Source: Marsupella aquatica (lineage: Eukaryota > Marchantiophyta). From it: a stretch of 64,000 nucleotides of DNA. Below, piece after piece: positions 47,091 through 59,000 of this stretch; the stretch's first letter is position 1, and every line of letters starts with the position of its first letter. The translations under genes and the position numbers were made by a program. The DNA lies in NCBI GenBank assembly GCA_973895155.1, contig OZ316897.1, forward strand, positions 7,068,001-7,132,000, in the 5' to 3' direction. Below the pieces are notes generated by a model. The model searched no databases. It was given only the letters and a program-made list of their open reading frames with translations, and was not told the origin of the DNA.

Positions 47091-47547
47091 TGAATTGTCA
47101 CACCATTCTAGATGTTGTTGTAGTATATAGTGCTAGTTGAGTATGTACATTTTGTATGTGTGCTATTGGAGCCGGTAGGGTTCCATTAGGTTTGTGTGAG
47201 AGGGTAGTTCTCTCTTGTGAGGCATTGAAAGGTTATCTTTCAATGTTGAGCCTTGGAGAGGGGAGCTTGTGTGGTGGCTATGGTGGCTGAGAGCTCTTTC
47301 TATGTAGCGTGGATTCCTTGAGTACAAGGTGCGTTGGCTCGATATACATGTGTGATTGGATCCCCTGGGCCCTCAATCTTAACTGATATGTGGAGGACGT
47401 GCGAACGCTGTTGTGGGGATTCCTTTTAGAAGGCTAGAATCCATATTGTGTTATTTGAGTTTATGTGAAGAGGGTTTTACTTAAAAGCTTCATAGTAGTA
47501 CTATTAGAGCATATATGTTACATTCTATATGTAGTGTGTACATTCTA

Positions 47548-47790
47548 CAATGGTACACAGTAGTTCCACCATTTATGCATAGTAGTTTTACAAACTAGAT
47601 GCATAGTAATTCCACCAACTACGCATAGTAGTTGCACCAATTACGCATAGTAGTTTCACCAACTACGCATAGCAGTTGCACCAATTACGCATAGTAGTTT
47701 CACCAACTACGCATAGTAGTTCCACCAATTACGCGTAATAATTCCATCAACTACACACAGTAGTTCCACCAACTATGAATAGTACTAGCA
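47548..47790. repeat. 22-bp tandem repeat, about eleven units
   Basis: Unit ACGCATAGTAGTTNCACCAA plus (C/T)T. Alternate copies carry TTGCACCAATT and TTTCACCAACT, so a 44-bp higher-order unit exists in the middle. Outer copies are more diverged. Confidence 0.9.
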
Positions 47791-48324
47791 CACTTATAGG
47801 TGCTTGATGCTTGCCACTTGGCTTCCATCCAAGGGTCAAGGCATCGATCCATGCCCTCTTGGAAAACACAAAGGGGCACTATAAATAAAGTGAAAAGGAG
47901 CACACTCTCCTCATTCGCATTGTTTGATCTATCGTGTTGGACTTGCAACACTGTAAGAAACTCTTCCCCTCTTGTGCACATGTCTTGTTTATTATTTACC
48001 TCCATGCTTGGGTACTAACTTGATTGTTAGCCTTAGAACTATTTTATATTTTATGTTTATTAGTCTTGAGATCAATTTAGTGTGCTTGTAATGAATAATA
48101 TGATAAATGGAGTACCTAGAGTTTATCCCCCACCTGCTATGCCATTTGTCAATCCTTTTTTAATTAGAATTCATTGTCTTAGCAAGCATACCATGAGAAT
48201 GCATCTTCTTTATCATTTTGGATTTGAGTTAATGGAAACAGTTATGAATAGCGATGCACCATTTATATACCCGATTGTTATTTATGGAAATGAATGGAAT
48301 GTAACTATTTTTATTTTATATTAG

Positions 48325-48570
48325 ATGGATTTTAATAGACAATCCATAAATGTACCGGAGTTAGATTTGAATAGGCTTCCTAATAATGTGTCTGATTTTC
48401 TTTCATCTATTGACATTAGAGTGGTATGCCGTAAGAAGGTTGATTGTAGAGATGTTTTAGTTAGAAAGTATGGAGATGAAAGATATAATGTTATGCTTAG
48501 GATGCCAGAGCCTGTGATTATATCATCTATGGTAAATCTTAAGATCATAGTCTTTGTTTTCTATAATTGA
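48325..48570 (+). CDS. Small unknown open frame next to the Mutator-like insertion
   Basis: 81 residues from ATG 48325: PELDLNRLPNNVSDFLSSID, VRKYGDERYNVMLRMPEP. The AT-rich codon use differs from the ELL-like gene. The stop lies nine bases before the 48580 element. I do not recognise it; it may be part of a retroelement leader or a chance frame. Confidence 0.3.
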   Translation: MDFNRQSINVPELDLNRLPNNVSDFLSSIDIRVVCRKKVDCRDVLVRKYGDERYNVMLRMPEPVIISSMVNLKIIVFVFYN

Positions 48571-48571
48571 C

Positions 48572-48579
48572 TTATCTAA
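48572..48579. repeat. 8-bp target duplication, left copy (TTATCTAA)
   Basis: TTATCTAA directly precedes GGGGTATT, the left end of the element, and recurs at 60107-60114. Confidence 0.88.
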
Positions 48580-48614
48580 GGGGTATTTACATAAGACAGG
48601 AAACAGGAAAACAG
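48580..48614 (+). repeat. Left terminal inverted repeat
   Basis: GGGGTATTTACATAA followed by the 20 bp that match the right end in inverted orientation. A second near-copy of the same 18-20 bp (GACAGGAAACAGGAAAAC) follows at about 48637-48655. Confidence 0.8.
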
Positions 48615-49401
48615 GAAACCCAAAACAGGAACCGATGACAGGAAACAGGAAAACCGAATACACCAAACTTAAAAGAAAAATACCGGAAACTTGTCTGTTG
48701 TTAAGCAAGAACTTGACACCCAAAACGGGGCTTTTAGAAGATTGTAGTCAAGTCCAAAAAAATGATGTAGAATAGCAACAGGCGCTCGAATACTAAGCCG
48801 AGGGGAACGGTACATTTGAACCTGGGTTATACTGAAAAGCACATTAATTCACCAAGCGCTGCCATTGTAATTGTACAGAATGGAGCTCTAAACAAGAAAC
48901 TCTGGCGCGTCCGTTGGACCGGTGCAGATACTAGCGCCAGGCGCTAGTTATATCGCTCAGTCAGACAGAGGCCGACGTGATAAATACGATGAAACCACAG
49001 GGACAATCGGACCGGTATTTAGGGTTATACATCCAAAAGAACCAACTCCAACCAATTCGCATAATTGAACGCCACCCCAAAATCCACAAAGTCTTGCGAT
49101 ACAATTTTTTTAAGTAAGATGGTAGCGCCAAGAGCTTACAAAAGATCAAAATGATCCGCATAACCACACCGTAAACGGAAGGTATGAAAGTTTCAAAAAG
49201 CTACGCGCATCCGACGCCTCTCGCTTAAAACGGCCGAACAATAAACTAGTGCTAGGCACTTCACCGAACTCCACACAATCGAGTTCCAAAATGGCTACAT
49301 CTAACAACAAGATTTCTAAATTCTGGTCAAGTCCCGATGAAGTCTTCATCACATTGGGAAAAACATGAGCGCAATGGGCACCATAGTCTTATCGACCAAT
49401 G

Positions 49402-49878
49402 CTAGCGTCGGGCGCTAGTCCGCTCATTGGTCGATGAGCCACATTCATCATTCACTCCAGCATTAGATCGGGCCCTATCTGGAACGAAACCGTGCTCACG
49501 GTTCCTCACGAACGCCATCGACGGAACTCGCTCATCACCGGTTCGGGGAAACACGCCAGGAATGGTCGTGTTCTGGAAATCAACACGGCCAAGTTCTTCC
49601 TGTTTCCTCATCTCATCCTCCCGAGTTGGACTGTAAGGAGGAGGTGGCCAGTGAATCGTAAACCGCTCTGCAAATCTCCTAGGCGGAGAATCCCTCAGCC
49701 ATGGGATCAGATTGTCACCAGGACTAATGACTTCGTCTTGGGGGAGACTAAAACGGTTGCGGAAAGCAGTTGTCTCCGACCATTCAGGTTGCTCAGTTTC
49801 TGGAACCGAGCCCTCCTCTGAAATGATTGTTGTGTGTCTCTGAAAAGAGACCACGGAGATTCTCCTCGGGTTATTCAT
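49402..49878 (-). CDS. Unknown open frame in the Mutator-like element
   Basis: 158 residues from ATG 49878. Pro- and Arg-rich, with WPPPPYSPTREDEMRKQEE and FPRTGDERVPSMAFVRN; no known domain. The stop region overlaps the palindrome at 49403. A stretch with PETEQPEWSETTAF has a weak relative about 800 bp to the right (near 50560-50640, GHSDWSETIDLQ), so part of this gene was duplicated. It is on the same strand as the methyltransferase-like gene and could be another exon or a separate accessory gene. Confidence 0.45.
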   Translation of the reverse strand: MNNPRRISVVSFQRHTTIISEEGSVPETEQPEWSETTAFRNRFSLPQDEVISPGDNLIPWLRDSPPRRFAERFTIHWPPPPYSPTREDEMRKQEELGRVDFQNTTIPGVFPRTGDERVPSMAFVRNREHGFVPDRARSNAGVNDECGSSTNERTSARR

Positions 49879-50865
49879 GGTAAGACACCTCTAGGCAGCG
49901 GATGGCAGATGCAAAGATATAGTTCTCAATACGACCCTGGTCAGCGAAAGAGCTCGAAGATTATCGAAAGTGGGAACAGAAACCACTAAAGCAGTAGCGA
50001 AACTAGGCAGTCGGGATTTAATCTCCCAAGTATTATAAGCAAACACGTTCGACCTAGATACGCCCATCGAAATGAGGGAGGGGTTGGACATTGCACCTTC
50101 AAAGTCCCCAAACTACCCGTTCAACATGGAACGGTCACTCCCATCTCACATGATAGTTGCGACGTTTACCATCCCGAAATTGTTTCTGGCATGCAAAGTC
50201 CCGTTGTGACGTGAAGTGACCGTTTTTACGAGAAAAATCCGATACCAGCTCACATGCGAGTCGCGACAGGCCGAACAAACTTAGAACGGGATAAAAGATT
50301 ACCTCGAAACTTCCAATGATGTCATCCAGAGCGTACGGGAGAATCATTGTAAGATAGCCTTGACCGTCATACAGTTATAGTAGCGCCCGACGCTAATATT
50401 AGAGTATTAAAATGTTTACATTAATAACAGAAGGAACAAACAAAATAGTTGTCGCTGACATGTGGAAAACACTTAACGGACAATGTTTCCGAAATATGTT
50501 TTGCTAGCGCCAGGCGCTAGCATAATTCAATTGACAAATAGACACAAAATAAGCGGAGTTGCAGGTCAATTGTTTCCGACCAATCGGAATGTCCAGTCTT
50601 AGGAAGTAAACCTACCCTGAAATGGACAACAGAAAATTGAAAAATATGCGGGTATATGATCATGGACATTAAATTATGGTAGCACCAGGCGATACCATAA
50701 AAACATTCGAATATAGAGAACATAATAGAATAAAGATACACCAAAAAAGTATTCAATGTATCGAATACATTTGAATAAACGATGTTTCCAGGTTACATAA
50801 CAGTAGCGCCCGGCGCTAGTATAACTTCAGTGTATATAAATCCCAAAATACCCTTTCGAGGAAAA

Positions 50866-53800
50866 TCAATCTGAGAATTTTGATTCACTTGACTCGGACC
50901 TGTCGGTGGATTCTGCCTCCATGTCTAAAAATTCGTTCTCGGCCATATCATCAACATATCGACTATGAATAAATTTTCTATCAGACCCTCTCCTTAATCT
51001 CAAACCTTTATGCTCCCAATGGAGGGTCCGCGCACTATCAGCTCGTCTAGCAATATTCTCAGCATAGGAAGGTAGTACAAATGGTTTCTCGGGAGTTTTA
51101 ATATATCGCCTAGCTACTTTCCTTCTGAGTTTGAAACGCCGGCGAAGATTCCAGTCTGACCTGAGGACGAGAAGTTTAGGGTTTTATGTCAACACCAAGA
51201 ATATTTTAAAAACAAAAAAAAATGAGAAATCTAAGAGAGAATAAGGTAATGTACTAAAAAACCAAAAAACAGGGTTTTCTTAAGAGCTTACTCGGAAGCT
51301 TCTTACTCAGAAGAGTCTCCGCTGTCACTCCCTCCATTAGATCCTGGATCTTCTCCAGTAAGAGACACTTTGGGAATGTTAGGATCCTCCTCTTCTTCCC
51401 CCTCTTCTGTCTCATCCTCATCATCAGAATCAAAATTTAAGACAGACTTCAGTTTGTCTCTCTTTCGTTTTGAAATAGAAGACTTTGGAGGGGATTTGGG
51501 CTCAGACTCTTTTGGAGTAAGAAGATCCAGAAATACCTTAGAAGCAGTTTCCACAAACTCCTTCCTATTCTCGAGTCCAATTACAAAACGACCACAATTA
51601 TCACCTGCAACAAATGTACTCCCCGAACCTACAGCCCAATCCAGAACAATATCTCCTGGACACGTAATTAGTTCCAACACAGCCTGCATGAATCCTGGAT
51701 GTAGTCTGGCATTCCCGGAAAATTCAAGCTCCGGAGTTGTATCAACCTTCGCGAAGGGAAGTCCAATCAGATTTGTAATGGAAGGATCCTCTGTTTTTGA
51801 AAGGGGTTTGAACTTAGGATCTTTTGGGACTTTCACCTTGGATGATATCCGCGAAAATACATCCAAACGTAAAGTGAATACCTGAAAAGGGAACAAAATA
51901 GAGGAAGGACCCTTAGATTACAATAGCGCCAGGCGCTAGCAAATAATCCACAAAATCAAGTTGAATAATTTACCTGAAATAAGGTCGAATAAAAAGGAAA
52001 GTAATAGATAATATGAATAGCGCCGGGCGCTAGCAAAAGGATCAATAAAATTACCTGTAAATCAGACTTCGCTTTGTACATTGGGAACCCCATGACGACA
52101 CTATGTGTACATAGACATTGGAATTTCTTGGACTCTTGACAAGCGGAGATGACCTGAGAAATTTGATCATACTCCCCCGTATGGAGTATCGCAATAATTC
52201 CGTCATCCGACAAAAAAGGATCCATTGCCCAGAAAAAGGATCGGGCTAGGGTACAGTCGGGGACGTTCCATTTAGGGACCTTTCTGTCAAGCAAAGTTGG
52301 TTTTAGTCCAGTTGGCAAGTAAATAAAACCAGCGTCAACACCAAAAGGTCTTTGCTTCCCACCCCTCACCACTCCTTTCAGCCGGCATCCAAATTTGATC
52401 AGGTCTTTCCCCCACTTTTCGGCAGCATTTACCCATTCCGGCTTCTCCTCCTTATTAAACATACTGTCCACAAGTTCACTGACACTGGTCTCAACGAAAC
52501 AATGACGAGACGACTTGGCTTTAAAATCCCCAATATCACGTTGGAGCCCAGTGGCAGCTTGAGAATCCCGTTCTGATTGTCCAACATCTCGAGTCCTTCT
52601 GCTTTTCTTTTTTGTACTCGTCGCATTGACTGGGACAATCGATTTCCCAGAATTAACTGATGTAAGTGGATTTGGCAAAGCGCCAGTATTTGCTTCTGAA
52701 GCTTCTGGAGTAGCCTTCGTATCATCTGTGCCATCTGCATCTGACTTCTTTTGACCTATGGACATATTGCAAAGAATGTGGGATTAGGGCCTTCAAGCAA
52801 ACACTGATGAAGATTGAATCACAAGAATGGTAGCGCCGGGCGCTAGCAAACATTTGAAAAAAGATGGAAAACTTACGTTTCTTTCCGGATCTCGTGGAGG
52901 CACTTGGCAATGCAGTGTCTATTTTAACTTTCCCTCGTGGCTTGCGGCTCCTATCTACATGGACAACTACTGTCTCACAGATTGTCTGTAACTCCGTAGA
53001 AGACTTATCGACGTCGCTAAGGAGACCTTGCTTCATCTCAGAAACAATGTTGGGAAGGATCTGCGACTTTGCAAGTTTCAGAAACCAATCCTTCTCCACT
53101 TCATCAAAGGGTGAATCCCACTTGTCTGTGTCAAGGTACCATGGGCAGTGAATTCTTTCCCAATCAGACATTTCCCTTGGCGGTAGTTTACCCTCGGCAG
53201 GATACATCGAGTATAAGTCACAAACAAGATCTCCCTCCTTTACAGTAATCCACTTGTGAAATGCGGCTGGATACGACCAAAGAGCATCTGGGGAATGAAT
53301 TTCCATCCAAATGTAGAAACGATACAAATACCTCTTGGCCCTCTTCTGATTTTTCTCGGTATATACCTCTTTATCAGGGTATTTTGATGGCCACATGGTG
53401 TTGAAGAACTTTGCCTTCACAAGATCCCCATACCTTCGGAATTCACTTGAAATTACTTCAATCAGATTTTCTACCGAGTCACACCCTGACTGGGCAAGCC
53501 TATCAACCGGTAGCGTTTCAATCGCTGCGGACATTGCCGAGTGTAGCATCCCAATTGCAATTCCCTTGACGGTATTCCATGTTTGCCATGTGTGGCACCA
53601 CTGCTTCACTGGATCATCATTCACACTCGAAGGGTGGAAGAATTGTTTTCTCAACTCTGGAGTACAGTGAGCAACGAGCAATGTACACCTCAATTTCGGA
53701 TCAAGCGCCGAAACTGCAGTGAAGAGTCTGGCACGGTCCATAGTGCAAACAACCGAATCTGGTTTTTTCTCTCGCTTGTTTTTCTCTGTCAAAACATACA

Positions 53801-55207
53801 TCTCTGCACAGGTACCTAGAAAATCTTCAAACTCAGGACTAAGAAGAGGAGTGATTTTGGACATTTTTGTGGACCAATCTTTAGTAGATTCTTTCAACAT
53901 GAGCGATTGCCGCTTTGTGATGTCATCAGCCGACCAAGGATTGCCTTGACTTGCTGCCAGTGCCATGTCCATCTTGAACTGGTTAGTGTAAGCTTTGATT
54001 TTGTTTTCGCATAAAATATAGACTAGAGCTTCCAGAGGCATTTTTCTTGTGTACCAAGAATGTTTTTGAGTCTTCTGTTTGATATACTCAAACTTTGCAT
54101 AATTGGCGCTGTCAATGATAGACTTGTAGTGCTCTAGATCGTGAGAAAGAATCCTCCGGATTCTGTCTGCGTCAAGTATCCACGACGGTTCAACAATGGC
54201 CTGCCCTAACCTGCAATAGGTCAGGTTTTCAATTATTAGCGCCGGGCGCTAGCTTAACTTAAACACTCAATTAGCCTATAAACATTGTATTATTTTATAA
54301 ACACTCCATAAACATTGTATTTATGTAATCAACAAGTATTGCGGAAATCATTAATTACAAGCTAGGGCAAAAAACGTACTGGTTCACAGTGTGCATAGCC
54401 GCCTCAATCTGAATTTGTGAAGCTTTGTCGCCCTTGAAAATGGTGTAGAGAACTCTGGGATGATACTTGACGTTGTCAGGATTTTCCTTAGTGACCATCA
54501 TCCACGAGTAAAGTCGATGATTCTCGTCGAACACTGAGAACATTTTGTCTTTCAAGATCATAAAGGCAGGATCTGCCTCGCACTCCAGCTCAAACTTCTC
54601 GTTCTCAACAACCCAAATTGGATCCCAACTCTCCCTGATCTCTTCATTGCAGATTTGCTCCACACCATCCGAATCGGTCGGCTGTACAAAAAACCGCATT
54701 CCTATCCTGGGATTGTATCCACTACTTCGGAATGAGTCTTTCAATTTCTCAATTGACGCACTCTCCTTCTATAACGTCCGAACAACCTCCATGTGGACCA
54801 GGCGACAAAGCAGAATCCGTGGAGGTTCCTTCTCATTACCCCGGAAATCTTTCCCAAATGACATAATGTGTTTGGAGATGACTTCATCCATTCCAAGTCC
54901 TACCTCGTTGCCCTCTCCCAAAGCGTAATCGGTCATGCCATCAGTCTCCATTCTGCCCCTTCTTGGCTTCTGGCTCAGGAGTGTTGTGTTCAACGAAGGA
55001 ATCGCTCCGCTCGATCTTGTAACACGACGCGAATAGAATGCCCCAGAGAATGAAGATTGTGTACTCTCGCAATGACCCTGATCTCCCTCCGGAATCGTGG
55101 TATACCCTCTTGGAGAGCTTGGAGCACTTGAAGGTTGCATTGTGGAGCCCCAAAGTTTGCGAAGGTGCTTGTACGACACAGAGCCAGTGTCTATTCTCAC
55201 GCTCTGA
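50866..55207 (-). pseudogene. Methyltransferase-like protein (DNA amino-methylase fold, N4/N6 type), five or more exons
   Basis: Exons by GT-AG sites and closing phases, in minus order: 55207-54380, 54210-52877, 52755-52055, 51881-51307, 51160-50866. A novel N-terminal region of about 700 residues (GQAIVEPSWILDADRIRRIL, FFNTMWPSKYPDKE, HSPDALWSYPAAFHKWI) precedes a basic linker (TSTKKKSRRTRD). The C-terminal domain reads DAGFIYLPTG, CTLARSFFWAMDPFLSDDG, then HPGFMQAVLELI, GDIVLDWAVGSGSTFVAGDN, RFVIGLENRKEF. This fits the pfam N6/N4 methylase layout with the AdoMet motif after the catalytic region (beta class). The expected DPPY-type motif is LPTG, so catalysis is doubtful. An acidic tail and a basic last exon (NLRRRFKLRRKVARRYI) follow. 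An in-frame TAG at 54769-54771 breaks it. The true 5' exon is unresolved. Confidence 0.72.
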
Positions 55208-56037
55208 ACAGATTACCGTACAAAAAGAACAACCAGGAAACCTTTAAAACTTGGGCGGTTGACATCATGGGAGGTAGATTGATGCGGAAGAAAAGGATCT
55301 CACTCACCAATCATGACAAGGACAAGTGGCCGATACTGTTTAGAATGAGTATATGTAACGCCTCTTTTTAACTGGGGTACGGGAGGAGCGATGATCCATA
55401 GGCTATTGTTAAGGAAGTCAACTACAAAAAGCGTGAAACAATGAGTACGTTCATGCACTTTACCGTTAGATATAACCGTTGGGATAATACAAGTCATTCC
55501 TTTTGATACTAGCGCCAGGCGCTAGCATTCAAAAACCAACAAAATAACATCATTAACACTGATGTTAGCCATGAAATTATGTCAGCGCCCGGCGCTAACT
55601 ATATTTGATACGTGTATATTTCCTACAAACAACAATTATATAAAACAAACTCAATGTCTTTTGACATTTCTGTTATTCCAATAAAATTAATAGAGTTTTG
55701 AACCATTAATTGGAAGTGGATTAATGATAGCGCCTGGCGCTAGCATATGAAGTTTGGTTTTAGGTTTTAATTCCGTGACATATTTATGGTAGCGCCGGGC
55801 GCTAGTAAATATCTGATCGTGTTTCTCAAACTATATTATTGATGTTACCAGTACGTAGTGACGTTGGCAAAACGACAAACGACATTTATGTTTCTACATT
55901 TTACGACTAGTACCAGTTTTGTCGTTCACAAACGATAATCTTCTGGAGTTTGTTACGAATTCACTTAACTTTAGTCGGGTTATGTTCTCCTCTTCTCTCA
56001 TTTTCTCTGTTTTCCAATTCGGGATTATTGTTCCGCA
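55208..56037. promoter_or_regulatory. Divergent intergenic region of the Mutator-like element
   Basis: Lies between the minus-strand methyltransferase-like gene and the plus-strand transposase. Four palindromes (55510, 55583, 55728, 55790) cluster here, a density higher than elsewhere. A minus-strand frame at 55300-55497 ends in a good donor (ATTG|GTGAGT) and may be the 5' exon of the methyltransferase-like gene. A shared promoter region is inferred from position. Confidence 0.5.
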
Positions 56038-59000
56038 ATGTCTAATTCAGTTGTGCTTCTGCGTTCTGGAACTGGAGAGATTGTACGCATTCCTTTAGGT
56101 TCTTCCGATACGTACAAACAGGTTAGTGAGAACTATCTTTGTGGAAGATTTGACATTGGCATCAATGACATTCTTTCCATCAAACCTGTTGATGCTTCTG
56201 GAGACGAGGCTGGTGACGCATTGTTTGATATCGACGATGGAGTCAGATTTTGGCACCTGACCGCTGGGAAGAGATACTATATCAATCTTCGAGATAATTC
56301 CGTTACGAATGAAATTCATCCGGTTCCCGTCATTCACCTTTCCGATAGTGATGAGGAGGATGTTGCCGTTCATTCGCAAAAATTGCCCAATCCGGGAACT
56401 TTGGTCAAGATGGAAGGTCAGTTTCCTTCCGAGGCACACATTGCGGGGGGTGTTGCGGAGACACACGTTGTGGGGGGTGTTGCGGGAGGTATTGTCTATC
56501 GTCGAAGCGTGATGGATGCTATTCTCAAATCAACTGGCCATAGTGAACTATCGCGATTCATCCGAACATGTGATTTCAGGCATGAGCAGGTGAATTGCCT
56601 CCCAAGCAAATACAATGGAAACGTTGTATTTGAATTGCCCCCCGCAGAAGGTCTTCTTTCAAAAGGTTCAAGACTCCGTGACATGGATCGGCCGAAAGAC
56701 TGCTACTTCTGGACATGAATATTTCCAACCTCTGCGAATGTACAACCGAAAAAGTTCTGGGAATTTGGTAAAGTGACGTGTACAGGAGCACTAGAATGTC
56801 AGAATCAAAAATGTCAGAATCAAACTTTTGACTAGGGTGAGAATTCTAGTGCCCGAACCCTCACCCCTACTGAAGAACGCTATAACTGGATCTTTAAGGA
56901 AGGCTCTTTGTGTGTCCAACAATGACATTGGTGAATTGGAGGAAAGAGAAATTTGGGAGTCGTTAATGGTAGTTTCGACCCCTCAAAAGTTCGCATCTCT
57001 TTTTCGAAGCGTTCGGCAAGACCAAAAAGGCAAAGGTGAGTTGGAGTTTCTTGTTGAAATGCAAAAATGCATAATCTTTCCCTTTCTACAACGTTACATG
57101 CTCCCAGGTCAAGGCTGTAAAGAGGATAGGCCACATATTTTCAAAATGACTGTAAAAGGGCACGGATCTGGAGTTGATTTGTTGCGCCAAATGCAGCCTG
57201 GAGGTCCATTGGAAGGGGCATGGGTCAGTTTTGATGTGATGAGGAGGATGACAAAAGATTGGATAACTTTTAGTGCACATGTTTATGATCACAATTATCG
57301 TGCTCTTTGCACAATTTTCACATGTGAGTTGAAAGCAGAAGATTCAGAGTCTCTAGAGAAAGCCTGGAAATTGATGATTGAGGTTTGCCATGAAAATGGG
57401 TTGGATAATGTTGTGATCCATGGACTCATGGCTGACAATGCCCAAGCTGGATGGAATGCTGTTCGGAATGTATTTTTCGGAGGACATCCTAACCCAGAAA
57501 AGGAGCGATCGGATGCGTTTCACTTCTACCAATTGTTTCATCGTCACTCGATTGAAGGTGTATTGGAAGAAAAACGAGATGAGCATCGGAAGATGTGGGA
57601 CTCTTTAAGGAACGCGTCCACATTTCTTGGAGCATACAGAATTTCAAGGGATATCGATGTATGGTGGAGATCTGGGAATTGTGTTCCAGGGAAGCTTCGA
57701 ATGCTCCAAGGTTGGTTGGCGTGGTGGGTGGTCCGATGGCGTCAATGGGGAAATTTCATTCGTTTGGTGAGTTTCAACATCCAGTAACCACTCGAACTCA
57801 TACTAGCGCTTGGCGCTACCATTATTTTCAGTTAGTGTGGTCTCGTAGGTTTCGTTCATCATTATCTTGTTTTTGATACTAGCGCCCGGCGCTAGTATTA
57901 ATGGACCACTTGTTTCTTAAATTTAGCAAAAATATAGTTTGAATGTTGCTAGCGCCAGGCGCTGTCATTGACTTTATGTACATGTGGCTAAGTCATATTT
58001 ACTAAACTCTGCTGCTATGGTGGATGCAGAACAAAAGTGTGGAGGAAAGCGCTATGATTCCTAACTGTACTACTTCAGAGGCGGCGCATTCCATAATGAA
58101 GGCTTGGCAAACTAAGAAAAAGGCTGGCCTATTCGAAGCATGTGAGATGGACCAAAACAGGGGTGTCTCACAAGTTGCAGCATATACGGCGTATAAGAGA
58201 GGTCTTCACCGAGGAACCGGACCTACAATTTGGGAATTGGTATTCCGTTCGGCGGACCAAGCAGGTTCTTCCAAACTTTTCCAAGATGCTTCCAATATGC
58301 TTCTTTCCGGTGCGGCTGAATTCGACCTGGAAAGGAGTGGTCCACTCAATGGGGATGTTACAACAAAGTCTATGAAGAGGAAAGGTCAGGCCTCTGGGAA
58401 CATCTCGGCACAAGACTCCCATCGGCATGACACTATTCTTGTAACATCACCAAATACTCGAGGTATGAAGAGGAAAAACTTAAACAAGACCGAATTCTCC
58501 CCGAATGCAGAGGGACCTGTTCACGATAACATTGGCGTTGTGGATCTGTCGGAAAGCGAAATCAAAGAAGGCTGTCATTGGAGTACTCCGCCGTGGAGGA
58601 GGGTGACAAGGTCTTCTGTAGCACCGCAAAGTGCACCTCCGAACCTCCAAAGGGTTGTCCATGACTCATCTATGTTGGAGACTGACGTGCGACCAGGTGC
58701 TTGGCACCTGCGAAGAGTGACAAAACATGGTGCAGGGCCTCAATGTAATGGATCTCTTGGTGGTAAATCGGAACGAGATGACTATCAAAATTGTCTTAAA
58801 AAGGTTGGTTACCCGTCAACGGATGGTGTAGTTGGCATTGTTGTCAAAGGACACCGCATGTTCAGGGGAGAACCACATCCTGAGATGATTTGGTTCTGTC
58901 CCAATAATTCATGCTATAAGAGTCGGCCCCGGTGTAATGTGGTGAATCTTCCCCCGTTTCCTCATACCCTGCCCGTTTTGAAGGGCACGAATCTTTCGGA

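Larger units (their letters stand above)
40900..47131 (-). mobile_element. Ty3/gypsy element encoding a C5 DNA methyltransferase and a PHD finger
   Basis: Minus-strand order: gag with zinc knuckles, protease, DNA cytosine-5 methyltransferase, RT, RNase H, integrase (zinc domain, core, GDFVYL tail), PHD finger. The RT-RNase H-integrase order identifies Ty3/gypsy. The N-terminal capsid part of gag is missing beyond 47.1 kb and no LTR pair was recognised, so both ends are approximate. Decay is heavy: stops, a deletion of the RT core, and an insertion in the integrase. Capture of C5 methyltransferases by gypsy elements is established for charophytes (Klebsormidium; de Mendoza and co-workers, 2018). 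Confidence 0.85.
47132..48571. other. Spacer between gypsy element and Mutator-like element
   Basis: Contains a 22-bp tandem array (47548-47790) and an AT-rich part. Two small plus-strand frames (48082-48324 and 48325-48570, the latter with VRKYGDERYNVMLRMPEP) look fairly coding-like but match nothing I know. The Mutator-like element inserted right behind them. Confidence 0.5.

Noticed and set aside
47548-47790. Possible CRISPR-like array
   Set aside because: Units are contiguous 22-mers without unique spacers, and the genome is eukaryotic.
48572-48581. 6-bp duplication TATCTA with an AGGG terminus instead of 8 bp
   Set aside because: Both are compatible with the bases, but TTATCTAA is the longest exact match and 8 bp fits a MULE-type transposase.
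51370-51885. 171-residue plus-strand Ser-rich frame
   Set aside because: Exact antisense shadow of the acidic and AdoMet-motif exon of the methyltransferase-like gene.
54740-54800. Intron to explain the TAG at 54769
   Set aside because: The only GT...AG pair around the stop is about 34 bp, too short for a normal intron; a nonsense change is simpler.
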